From NCBI GenBank assembly GCA_009760855.2, contig WPIO01000260.1, positions 1-64,000 on the forward strand: a stretch of DNA of 64,000 nucleotides. The letters run 5' to 3'. How positions within the stretch are numbered: the stretch's first letter is position 1; every line of letters begins with the position of its first letter. The stretch is from Cristatella mucedo. Taxonomy: Eukaryota; Bryozoa; Phylactolaemata; Cristatellidae. This document shows, piece by piece, positions 34,591 to 45,325 of the stretch. Position numbers and translations under genes: made by a program. The notes beneath the pieces are model-generated. The model made no database searches, was not told the origin of the DNA, and saw nothing but the letters and a program-made list of their open reading frames with translations.

Positions 34591-35967
34591 CAATATAACT
34601 AAATTTCATGAATTTGCGCCGGGTTAAGCGTAGGCTTGAACGTCGTTTCAATAAATCGGGGTCTGATGCAGATCTAGTCAATTACAAAGACTTCGTACGA
34701 GTTTACACCCGAAAGCTTAAAAAAACCAGGGCTTCTTTCTTCATTAGTAAGCTGAATTCCTGCCAGTCGGACTTTAAACAGGTTTAGGAGACAGTAAACC
34801 ATTTACTGGCCGATGCTGAGAGGCCTGACTCCCCAAATATTAAGGACTCATCCAAAAAGTGTTGAGCCTTCTTTACTGAAAAAATTGTGCACATTCGTGC
34901 CTCTATTAAGCCCCCTCCGACTAAAGCAATCGCGGTTCCACAACCTGTGACCTTCCTTACAAGGTTCTCCGAGGTTTCTGCATGCGATGTGGCTACTCTA
35001 ATCAGGTCAAGCAAAAAGAGCACGTCTCCTGAAGACCTTAACCTTCATCTGTGTGGTCTTCACTGGCAGACCAACTTAGCCCTGCCATAACCAAGATTGT
35101 TAATGCTTCTTTGTGAAAAGGGGTTGTCCCCAAGTAATTAAAATCGGCAAATATTAAACCCATTATTAAAAAGCCTGGGTGAGACACAGAGGTCCAAGCA
35201 AACTATCGACAAGTTCCCCTTCTTCCGTTCTTATCAAAGATTCTTGAAAAAATTGTTGCTAAGCAGCTAGTTGAACATATTGAAAATAATGGAATGTCAG
35301 AAACATTTCAATCAGGATTCAAGAAGCAGCACTCAACTGAAACTGCTCTCCTCCGTGTTAACAATGACATTCTACGTGGCAACAACGACGGGAATGTCAC
35401 TGCCCTAGCTCTGCTAGATCTGTCTGCTGCCATCGACACCATTGATCACGAAGTTCTGTTTGAACGATTGAGAACAACGATCGGTTTAGCAGACGAAGCA
35501 CTAGCTTGGTTTAAGTCATACTTGTCTGATCGTTTTCAATCCGTATCGTTTGGGGGTCAGGTCTCACACACGAGAAGAGTCACCTGTGGAGTCCTTCAAG
35601 GGTCTGTACTCGGTCCCTTGCTGTTCTCCATTTATACACAACCTCTGGGAAAAGTGATTAAGGCCCATGGAATAGCATATCATTTCTATGCTGATGATAC
35701 TCAGTTGTATTTGTTATTCAAACCGTCGGAATCTGCTGCGGCAACTGAGAAACTGAATGCTTGCCATGCCGATATTCGATCCTGGATGTCGGAAAACTTC
35801 CTGAAATTAAATGATGATAAAACCGAACTGCTGCTCATAGCACACCCTAAGCGTGTGGCTGGATTAAAAGGCTTTGCTGTTCTAATAGGTGATGCTATTG
35901 TGCGACCTTCACCACGTGCTCGAAATCTATGTATCGTTTTCGACAGCTGCCTCAATTTCAAAATCTT

Positions 35968-36690
35968 CATTCATCATGCTTGAAAAACAAACAAAATGAA
36001 CAACATGGTTAGGGGTGACATGCACAGCGTCAGCATGCAAATGTGGTTAGTGGCAGCATGCACAGTGTCAGCACGCACAAGCACATCGAGGACGAATCAC
36101 AGGGACCCACTAAATGCTGTCCTAAATAGGTGTGTTTTTAAGTTTCTTTTAAATGTGGTCAGGTCAGGGGATGTTCTGACGCAGGTCGGGAGGGAGTTCC
36201 AGGCTTTGGGAGCATACGAGCTAAATGCACGGTCTCCAAAGGATTTAAGGTTTGTATGAGGTATTTCTAGACTGTTGGATTCCGAAAAGCGGGTGGTATG
36301 ATGCTTGGCCTGATGGGGTAGTATATCTGAAAGATAGGCTGGAGCCATAGAATGAAGAGACCTAAAAGTGAGCGACAAAACCTTGAAGTCAATCCGTTGC
36401 TTGACTGGTAACCAGTGCAGGTCGGCGAGAAGTGGAGTAATGTGGCAACTGCGACGCTCACGACAGACAAGCCTAGCTGCAGAGTTTTGCACCAGCTGCA
36501 ATCCCCTGCTTACTCTACAACTCACTGCTTACTGGCCTACCAGCATGTGCGATCAGGCGATTCGAGTTTTTCAAGCATGATTTTACTTACTATTCTATTG
36601 CGTATCACTTTGCAGCAAATGTAAAGCGCCTAGAAAGAGATTAAGTTCTCTGAGGGCGCTTTATCAAGTGCAATATTATTATTATTATTA
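35968..36690 (+). mobile_element. L2-A insertion in L2-B with an inverted 5' block
   Basis: 35,970-36,500 is L2-A in minus orientation, from the 3' UTR (catgcttgaaaaacaaac) back into the RT C-terminus. Next comes a short plus-strand RT piece (36,505-36,565, ggcctaccagcatgtgcgat), then the plus-strand 3' end from tttttcaagcatgattttac to the (att)n tail. The inverted block fits the gap between the two plus pieces. A pattern of this kind is expected from twin priming or a post-insertion inversion. Confidence 0.8.
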
Positions 36691-37489
36691 TTATTCAGAA
36701 GTCTGCTTCTACAGCTAGCCATCACATCCGATCCATATCCAAGATTAGGGGCTGTTTCCCACAGTGGCTTGTAGTGATTTTAACTAGCTCTTTAGTTCTG
36801 TCTCAGCTTGATTATTGCCATTTCCTTTTGGCTGGGCTGCCAAAGAAAGCTATTAGGCCACTGCAGCGGACTATGAACATGGCTGCAAGGCTAGTCTTCA
36901 AGTCCCAGCGGTTTGAGCACGTGTCTCCTTTGCTGAAAGAGCTAGGATGGTTGCCGGTTGAGCAACGGATACAGAGCAAAGTTCTTACGCTGACTCACAA
37001 GGCCCGCTACGGCTTGGCTCCTTCGTACCTAGCTGAACTGCTACATCAGTTTTAGCCTGTTCGCGCCCTCAGGTCCTGTGTGGACAATAAATTAGCTGTT
37101 CCATTCCACCGCTTAAAGACCGTTGGCGACAGAAGCTTTAGCTCTGCAGGTCCTAGCCTGTGGAACTCGCTTCCACAATTCTTACGCAACGATAACTACT
37201 CTCCTACTGCCGACTATGGCTCATCCTTTTCAGGTGTCCTGAGCTGCTACTTCCATGCTACTCCCTACCGGAACTGCTCTCCTGACTCTGCTTTGCTTCC
37301 CACTTTTTCTTTGTTGCGTGAGACGAAGTCTGTTGGCTACCGAATGCGTACCGAAAGCCGCTTAGGCTGTGAGTGCGCTATACAAAACTCTCCTGCGTAC
37401 CACCCACCTGCTCTTTATGACTTTGTGGAGTTACAGACGGAGATACATTACATTACAAAGGGAAGATTTTAGAAAGGGCAAAAATCGTG

Positions 37490-38365
37490 AACTTTCCTTA
37501 GATGACCACAATCAGCTCGACAATCAACTCTGCCTACTTTAAGTTGCATAGCATTGCTAAAATCTGGCTTGTTTAAATAGGGATAGCTCACCTGAGTTTA
37601 TCCGTGCATTTGTGACATCCTGTCTCGACTTCTGCATCGAACTGCTTTCTGGTCTACCGGCCCTTGCAATCGGGTGCTTACAGCTGCTGCAAAACTCTAC
37701 AACTATGCTTGTTTTTCGTGAGCTTCGCCGTTCCCTTTGCAGCAAATGTAAAGCGCATAGAAAGAGATTAAGTTCTCTGAGGGTGCTTTATCGAGTGCAT
37801 TATTATTATTATTATTATTATTGCCACATTGCACCCCTTCTCGCAGACCCAGGCTCCCAATTAAGCAGCACGCCGACTTTATGGTTTGGTTTCTCACTTT
37901 TAGGCCTTTTCATCTTCTGGAGCTCAAGTCTATCTATCAGTGCGGCTGCTCAATCGATTTAGGCATCGTGACACCAGCTATTCCGATTAAAATCATCTAG
38001 CTACGCCTCGAACCAGTATCAAATCCTGTGGAGACCGTCTTTAGTTTGCATGCTTTCAAAGCCTGGAACTTGCTCTCAGCTGACGTCGCATTGTACCCAG
38101 ACTTGGAGATAATTAAAAAGAAGCTAGAACGCACCAGTTTCTCGCAGTACTTCCTCGGTCCTAGTGATTTTCCTTCTGTGTGCTAGCGCGTGCTGACACC
38201 GTGTATGCTAGCACTGACTATATTGAGCAAGTCGATACCGTGCACGCTGCCACTAACCAAACGGTCGCGCTTTCTTTGCAGACTATATAAAGCGTTGACA
38301 AGGAGATTAAATTTTTTAAGGGTGCTATGGAAATATATTGCTATTATCATGTTTATTATTGTTAT
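37490..38365 (+). mobile_element. Old L2-A-like fragment interrupted by a short L2-A tail
   Basis: Decayed C-terminal RT sequence (37,500-37,735 and 37,826-38,200) and a degenerate 3' UTR and hairpin (about 38,285-38,340) are split by a younger 90-bp L2-A tail (37,735-37,825) with (att)n. Confidence 0.75.
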
Positions 38366-38732
38366 TATTATGGTTCTGGCGGCACTATCAGCTGAACCAC
38401 TGCTCTGACGTCACGGCCAAGCAGCGGTTGCGACCTGAACGGTGGGTCAAGGAAGACGCCCAGCTCTCCATTTAGAGATAACTGCTTTAGCCATATCGCA
38501 GCGTTGTTAGAAGAAGTCTTCGACCTTCGGCTGGCGCTTCACTGCTTCCGTTACATCAGAGAGCCAGCCAATCGAACTACACGCCCCCTTGACCTTAAGG
38601 TCACATGTTCGCAGCACCAACTGCTGCCGTCGCAATATTTGCGTAGCCCGAGCGGCTCGCCGTACGTACAATTCAAGCCCCTAAGTTTTGCATTGCCATC
38701 GTAGTGCAAACTCAGTCATATTTGTTGCTGCT

Positions 38733-38815
38733 AATAATAAGATGATAACAATAATACATTTGTTATGGCGCCTTCCGAGAACTCAATCTCTTTCTAGGCA
38801 CTTTACATTTGCTAA
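38733..38815 (-). mobile_element. L2-A 3' tail fragment
   Basis: The minus strand has aaagtgcctagaaagagatt ... ggcgcc followed by a degenerate att/atc tail. Confidence 0.75.
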
Positions 38816-39344
38816 AAGGCCGGACGTTCGGTGGTGATAATAATGGCCGTAGATCGCTTTCGAAGGCCCGGACTGATCTATATCCCGGAACTTTACAGTT
38901 TGCTGCAAAAGAATGATTCGTGTGCGACATGACATGTGCGTGCGTTTCTATTGAACGAATGGCAATGAGAGTCATCTGGACGTTGATTACACCACCGCAC
39001 GAGCGCACGAGCGCACAAGCGCAAACATACGCCTCGTTTACGTCGCTCTTCGGAGCTGCGAATGGGGCGCAGCTGCTTCCGCGTCCGGGCAGAACGAGGC
39101 TGCACGCGCTACACTCGCAACAGCACCAGTCGCTGCCGTCGCGCGGCGCAAGGTGAAAGATGCCAGTGAATCCCCGAACCTTAGAATCGCGGCTAGCGAC
39201 CTCTACTTTGCGGCACCGATGCACGTAGGTACGCCGGCAGCAGCAGAATGCGGCAGTAACGAAGATCGCCCGCACGTCAAGATAACAACGACAGCAAGTC
39301 TACGTGCATAGAGCAGAGGCGTCTGCTCGACAGAAACTGAGGAC

Positions 39345-39480
39345 TAGAATCGCCAAGAATCAGTCAGGTATGGCCGTGGGTTTGAATCCTGTGGTGGGCG
39401 ATCCTTCATCACCACTGCAAGCGGTGGTGATAGCCGTAAAGGCTCTTTTGTCACTATACAAAAGAATCTGTTTAATCGTA
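39345..39480 (+). mobile_element. SINE2 copy
   Basis: gggtttgaatcctgtggtgg (B-box region) followed by gcaagcggtggtgatagccg, aaaggctc and cactatacaaaag matches the minus-strand copy at 32,075-32,245. Confidence 0.75.
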
Positions 39481-40161
39481 GGACGCCCAGAGCACCGCTG
39501 AACCGCCGACCGGCGCCGAGCCTAGGGCGAAACTTGTGCCGGCTCAAAGCCTTCAGTGTCACTGTCTGACTATTGCATGACGGCTGCGTTAATACCGCCT
39601 GAGCGCAGAATGTAATGAAACTAGTTTTTTAGCGTTAATAATTTAGGTAACGTAAATAACATTTCGGCAATAGGAATCGGTTCGATCTGGTACGCCGCCG
39701 TTTCAGTAGCATTTGCGCGAGAAGGTACAAATGTTCAAAGATATTCTACCCAAATGGCGAAGGTTTTAAGTACGCGTCACTCATCTCACGTAGCTCGCGG
39801 CAGTCAAAATCTTCTGGTCGAAGAACTCTACGGGAAAACGTATGAGTATAGCAGGACTTCTACAGGTGAGGAAGTACGTTATGCGGCTTTTTATTTTGCT
39901 GGATTCCGCGGACGAGAGCTCCAAATGCTCGGATAATAAGGAAGAGTCACGCTTTGATACTTGAGGTAGAGATCGGTTCAAGCACTACACATGAGCCTCG
40001 AGTCGTCGTCGCGAAATACGAGCCAGAGTGGGCCGGATCATCTAGAAGCGCGGCGAGGAAGGGCAGACAACTCCCAAAGACGAGAGCGCACCTGCAACCG
40101 GCGGAAGTAACTGGCGTATTTCCGTAATGCGCGTGCGCGGCCTCCGTTGGCTGTAGCCACC
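39480..40161 (+). promoter_or_regulatory. Upstream region of the Quiver-like gene, possible TATA-less promoter
   Basis: About 20-70 nt before the ATG lie gcggaagtaac (ETS-like core GGAAGT) and tgcgcgtgcgcg (one base from the NRF1 palindrome), in CpG-rich sequence without a TATA box. These are motif resemblances only. No transcription start can be read. Confidence 0.3.
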
Positions 40162-40222
40162 ATGAAGTCGAACGAGATTATCTTACTCGTCTTGGCCTTG
40201 GCCATATGCGCTTGGACTGGAG
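40162..40222 (+). CDS. Quiver/Sleepless-like Ly6 gene, exon 1 (signal peptide)
   Basis: The ATG sits in a strong Kozak context (gccaccATGa). It encodes MKSNEIILLVLALAICAWTG plus one base: a typical n-region, hydrophobic core and cleavage region. The only donor that keeps the frame with exon 2 is GGAG|GCAAGT at 40,223, a GC-AG donor with otherwise consensus bases. The nearby GT (gcaa|gtag) would give the wrong phase. The exon length of 61 nt and phase 1 equal those of the signal exon of the second Ly6 gene at 62,641. The product would enter the secretory pathway. Confidence 0.72.
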
Positions 40223-40679
40223 GCAAGTAGTTTCCGCAACTATTTCCGCTTCAGTGCGCTGCTTCGAGAGTCTTTCGCTGTGCTCCGAAGCTGTTACCAC
40301 TAAGCTAAGGCTGACCTAGTTAGTCACTGCTCTTACCTACTTGGCGGCAGCGCATATTTGTATGAGCTGCTCGAGGAAGCTCCTCCTCCGGCTATTATTT
40401 TTCAGTGACATTCTGTATTTCGCCATATCTTTTATTAATTAACTAGTGATATGGTGGCTATGTTGCCACTGGGCGGCTTTACCCTAGGTAGGTCATACCC
40501 CAAGATGGCTTTACCGAGCTTCGGCCGCTGGCTTGCTCATAATTCTGCTGCAAAAGCAGCGTCTGGGTCGCTGCCCTCCGAGCCGACGGAGCCACATTTT
40601 TAGCTCGTCGCTTTGTTGTGCAAATCGATGTTTTCATCCGACTCAGACTCGTTTTCATCGGAAGCCAACCCATGTGCTT

Positions 40680-40815
40680 GCTTGTATATGTGCGTGCGTG
40701 TGCGTGCCTGTGTGTGCCTGTGCGTGTGTGTGCCTGTGCGTGTGTGTGCCTGTGCGTGCGCGTGCGCGCGCGTATGTGTGTGTGTGTGCATATATGTATA
40801 TATGTGTATATACGT
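40680..40815. repeat. GTGTGC/GT minisatellite in intron 1
   Basis: Alternating purine-pyrimidine tract with repeated tgtgcctgtgcgtgtg units, passing into (ta)n. It is a candidate Z-DNA-forming stretch. Confidence 0.9.
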
Positions 40816-40984
40816 TCTACCCACCTGTGGTATGCCTGTTTCGCTAAGTTAAGGCTGGTGGAGATGAGGTGTGAACGTTCGTCGATCTGCGATCTCGTTG
40901 GCTGCCGTTTTAGTGCAGCATTTCCTCCAGATATGTCGCTGCTGTCGTATTGTGCCTCAACTCACAACATTGCGCCATGTGCAT

Positions 40985-41110
40985 GGAGCAGGGGTGTGGG
41001 TCTTGCATTTGACAACCGAAGTCGTGGGCTCGAGCCCTGCTGCAGCATATGTGCAGTGCCTGGATAACGGTTAAGTTGTCTTAGGGTGCTATGCTAATGA
41101 ATTAAAATTA
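40985..41110 (+). mobile_element. SINE1 copy, old
   Basis: tRNA-like head (gggtgtgggtcttgcatttg; B-box gggctcgagccc) and degenerate tail (gttaagttgtcttagggtgc, then aatgaatt) matching other SINE1 copies. Confidence 0.75.
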
Positions 41111-43317
41111 ATGCATCAGCCGTGATGCAGAGGACAGCATTGCATGGCAGACGCTGTTGCAACCACGTCCTAGCTGCCCACTCCATACACAATCCGTTCG
41201 AGTGACATGCGCAGTACATATATGCAAAAAGATGTTTTAATTTAGTTGTATTTAGCTCTTCACTCTGTTGTTGAGCACTCACTCGTGCCAAGTAACGCTG
41301 CTGTTCATGACACCTGGCAAGTGGCCACAATTCCTACAGCACGCGTTGCTGTGTGTCCATTACATTACATTACATGTTTGATTCCCTGCTGTTTTGGCAT
41401 TTGAAAGCTGCCTTATAGTCGAAGTTTTTTATTGAGTTGGTCAGCACTAGCTGGAAGCCTGGCTCCAGCGACGTTTCCTTTGTTGTGGAGAAGCTCTCTG
41501 TGACAAGCTGTGGCATGTACAGGTTGTGTGCTGCTCACAACTGTGCCTCTATGCTCGAGCCGGTCTGTGCGACAGCCAGCCGGTCTGTCTGTGTGTCTAC
41601 CGACTATGGTGCCTTCCGGCCCTCGTGAGCTGCTACTTTGGTGCTACTCACTGCGTCATCTGCCCTCTTGACTCGGCTATGCATCTCACTTGCTCTTCGT
41701 AGCATGAGATGAAGTCTATTGGTTACCGAATACGTCGCAAAAATCACTTAGGATTTCAGTGTGTTTCAGTTTCAGTTCAGTGAAAACTCTCCTGCTATAG
41801 AAAACTCTTCTGCATTTCACCAACATAATCTTTTGTGAAGTTACAGATGGACATGCATGCAAGAATGGTAGTAGGCCCGTGCTTTTTTATTAAGTGCCCA
41901 AGTGTCCACCAGCCCTTCGATTAGTATTTCCACGTTGTGTACCAGAAGCACCCAGCAGCCGATGAATGCCGTCATGCCTATGCAGTTCACCTGCATGCCT
42001 TCATGCATTCAGATGTACCTTTGCTCGTCACCATCAGTTGCAGGTGAAACCCAAGTGAACCGCCAGCCAGGCACCTGTGCACTTTTGCACCTTAATTTAG
42101 CCGAAGGCAACCGTTGGCTGAAACCAAGGAATTCACATGTAGTTGAGCTAGAGAAGTAACATGACAGTGTGAACAGCAGCTGGAACTTAGTAGCAAACTA
42201 GAATGCCGGTTTCCTCACATCGTCTGCTAGGTTGAAATCGCCTTGGTTTGTTCTTGAACTTGGCCAGCTGTCTTGCGGCTTCTTTCTTCTTGGTCAGGCC
42301 ACCATCAGGTCACATTTGCCATTCAGTTTGCTTAAGATTGCACTGCTCTTTTGTTTATAGGCTATCTTATATCTAAAATTACAAATTGTGCCTGTGTTTC
42401 TTAAGCTACGTTCCTCTTAAGATGTTAGCTCTTGCAATGGCATCAGGTGCCGAACGGGTTCTCGGAGTATTGCAAATCAAATGGGGGGGCATTAATTTAC
42501 CTTTGGCAGTGGAGGCTCGGGTCAAATCTCATTAGCCTTTCTCAACTCGTTTTGTCAAGTGTTGATGTGAGGCAGGGTAATAGCCCAATCACTAGGGCTG
42601 TATAGTATCTGTTGGACTGAGTAAATTTTTCCGAGACTATTCATTTATTTCTTTACATTAGGTAGTGAGCGAAGGGATACAACTTGTGACATTCCAATAT
42701 TCTGTCTACTCACTGCTTACCTGACCAGTGCGCAATCTCTCATTAGTGGAAGCATTTCCTGTTTAGAGTAAAAGAGTTTTGCTAAAACTCCACAAGGTCG
42801 ATCTACCGGTTCTGATTGCAACTTTCTGGTACTTAGCATGCCAATTTCGGAAATGGATTCATACGCGATCTTCTTTCATTATCGAAAAAGGTTTCACGGC
42901 AACCTCTGGCCTGTGATCCTTTGGTGACAGTGAGGGCTTGTCCATCGCTGTCAAATCAGACTCTCACTGTCCCCTGCAGGAAAATAATACACTAGATAAT
43001 GAACAGAGCTGTATCAGCTTGGTTTCAGTTCAGTCGTGTTTACCATAATGCTGGTCAGCCTGGCACACATTTTAGTGACCGCTGCTGGATCTTTGCCCAG
43101 TTTTACGGTGCTTGCATTTTCTAATCCATGCCGTGGTCTTAAACCCTACTGACGGCAATTCTTGTTTGCCCATTGCAGGTGGATTAGGAAGGGCGAAAGA
43201 CACTCAAGCTCTTCATTTGCTATTTAAAATAGGCTCGTAGATTCAGCTGATATATCGTCACGACACCATTGAAGAATGGAACTTTCATCTTTGGCTATTT
43301 TTTGTCTAATTAACTTG
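41110..43317 (+). other. Intron 1 sequence, mostly unassigned
   Basis: A degenerate L2-B 3' UTR (about 41,620-41,860; gagctgctactttggtgcta, aaactctcctgc) is recognisable. A (catta)n stretch lies at 41,355-41,373. Nothing else was identified. Confidence 0.5.
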
Positions 43318-45325
43318 ATCCTCTATGCAGGTGACACTGCACACTGCCACTAATCACATTTGCATGCTGACCCTGTGCATAATAATAATGCACTTGATAA
43401 AGCGCCCTCAGAGAACTTAATCTCTCTCTAGGCGCTTTACATTTGCTGCAAAGGGAAATGCAATTGAATGGTGAGTAATATCGTGCTTGATAAACGAACA
43501 AAATGAATAACATGGTTAGGGGTGACATGCACAGGGTCAGCAGCATAAGCACACGAAGGACGAATCACAGGGACCCACTAAATGCTGTCCTAAATAGGTG
43601 TGTTTTTAAGTTCCTTTTAAATGTGGTCAGGTCCGGGGATGTTCTGACGCAGGTCGGGAGGGAGTTCCAGACTTTGGAAGCGTACGAACTCAATGCACCA
43701 TCTCCAAAGGATTTGAGGTTTGTACGAGGTATTTGTAAACTGTTAGATTCCGAAAGGCGGGTGGTACGATGCTTGGCCTGATGGGGGAGCATATCTGATA
43801 GATAGGCTGGAGCCAAAGAATGAAGTGACTTGAAAGTGAGCGAGAGAACCTTGAAGTCGATCCATTGCTTGACTGGGAGCCAGTGTATGTCGGCGAGAAG
43901 TGGTGTAATGTGGCAACTTCGGCGCTCACGACAGACAAGCCTAGCTGCCGAGTTTTGCACCAGCTGCAATCGCCTGATCGCACATGCTGGTGGGCCAGCG
44001 AGCAGTGAGTTGCAGAAGTCGCGACAGAATGTCACGAATGCATGGACCAACTTGGATGTGGTATCCTTATCTAAACAAGCCCGAATTTTAGCAATGTTAT
44101 GAAGCTGAAAATATGCAGATTTGACTGTGGAGCTGATGTGGTCGTCTAACGAGAGGTCGCTTTGGAATATGACACTTAGATTTCGAGCTGATTCAACAGG
44201 AGATATGCTGGCAGAGCCAATTTTGAGCGGCAGCCTTTTCAATTTCTGAATTACACTGGATTTGCCCATAACTAGTAAGTTAGTTTTATCATCGTTTAGT
44301 TTTAGAAAATTTGCTGCCATCCATGTGCAGATGTCATCAATACATGCAGCAAGTGAGTTGAGAGAATTTGAGGTGCTCGAATGCTGGGAGGGATCAAAGC
44401 AAAGGTACAACTGAGTACCATCCGCATAGAAGTGAAAGCCTAGATTGTGCTTGGCAATCACATCAGCAAGAGGGAGAGTATAAACCGTGAAAAGAACCGG
44501 ACCTAGCACGGAGCCCTGAGGAACCCCATGTTTCAGAGGTACCTCAGATGATCTTTGTCCATTCACGTCAATACTCTGGAGTCTCCCACTGAGATAGGAC
44601 CTGAACCACTGCAGAGCAGTGCCAGTGATGCTCAGGCGAGATGAGAGGCGCTCTAGAAGAACTTTGTGATCGTTGGTGTCAAAAGCTGCCGAAAGATCGA
44701 GCAAAACAAGCAGAGACACTCTACCCATGTCTGTATTCTTAAGTAGATCGTTGTATACCCTAAGCAATGCTGACTCTGTGGAGTGATAAGCTCTAAAGCC
44801 AGACTGGAACTTACTAGCAAGGTGTGAGGTGTCGATATATGAGTTCAGCTGGTTCGCCTCGACCCGTTCCAGTGTCTTAGATAGGAATGGTAAAAGGGAG
44901 ACTTGGGGGGTAGTTGCTCAAGTTCTCTTGGTCTAGTGTCGCTTTCTTGAGAAGTGGCCTAACTACAGCTTTTTTGAAAGGTGCTGGGACCTGACCTGAG
45001 GCTAATGACATATTAACGATGTTAGTTATGCATGGCAGCAGCAGATCAATCCAACGTAGGAGCAGGGCAGTAGGAATAGGGTGCAGAGGACTTGTTGTCT
45101 TCTGTGATTGAGATACGAACTTCAGGACTATATCACTAGTGACCTGCCTAAATGTAGATATTGATGCGTGTCACCCCTAACCATGTTATTCTTGTTGTTT
45201 GTTTATCAAGCATGATATTACTCACCATTCAATTGCATTTCCCTTTGCAGCAAATGTAGAGCGCCTAGAAAGAGATTGAGTTCTCCGAGGGCGCTTTATC
45301 GAGTGCACTGTCATTACTATTATCC
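43318..45325 (+). mobile_element. L2-A 3' UTR split by another L2-A element
   Basis: 43,318-43,380 ends in ctgaccctgtgcat and 45,160-45,325 continues gtgtcacccctaaccatg to the hairpin and tail. Together they are one plus-strand 3' end, interrupted by the minus-strand element 43,381-45,158. Confidence 0.82.
43381..45158 (-). mobile_element. L2-A LINE with long RT reading frame
   Basis: The minus strand is open from 44,767 to 43,565 (400 aa). It has LLDLSAAFDTNDHKVLLERL (motif A), [14 protein letters not shown] (motif B), FYADGTQLY (motif C, the second catalytic Asp changed to Gly) and LKLNDDKTNLLVMG (motif D), followed by the L2-type C-terminal domain (SCHITPLLADIHWLPVKQ). Upstream, the segment RPLLKKATLDQENLSNY is frame-shifted at about 44,900; the same run of g bases appears in the 18.5-20.2 kb copy. 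The element is 5' truncated and catalytically dead, but only recently decayed. Confidence 0.9.

Larger units (their letters stand above)
32905..37465 (+). mobile_element. L2-B LINE, near full length but broken by two L2-A insertions
   Basis: The order along the plus strand fits one original element. The N-terminal region is at 32,966-33,160 and the endonuclease at 33,407-34,055 (LLNETW, YRPPS, GDFNI; the last motif reads PDH instead of SDH). The pre-RT linker is at 34,600-35,150. The RT at 35,294-35,965 has LDLSAAIDTIDH (motif A, F changed to I), CGVLQGSVLGPLLF (motif B, P changed to L) and FYADDTQLY (motif C). The C-terminal domain is at 36,690-37,055 and the 3' UTR runs to the (catta)n end at 37,455. 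Insertions lie at 34,056-34,590 and 35,968-36,690. Stops and altered motifs show it is dead. Confidence 0.88.

Noticed and set aside
38763-39275. Minus-strand frame of 170 codons upstream of the Quiver-like gene
   Set aside because: It begins in GC-rich DNA and ends in an L2-A tail, with no recognisable domain.
40533-41067. Plus-strand cysteine/valine-rich frames
   Set aside because: They read through the GTGTGC minisatellite and a SINE and are not a gene.
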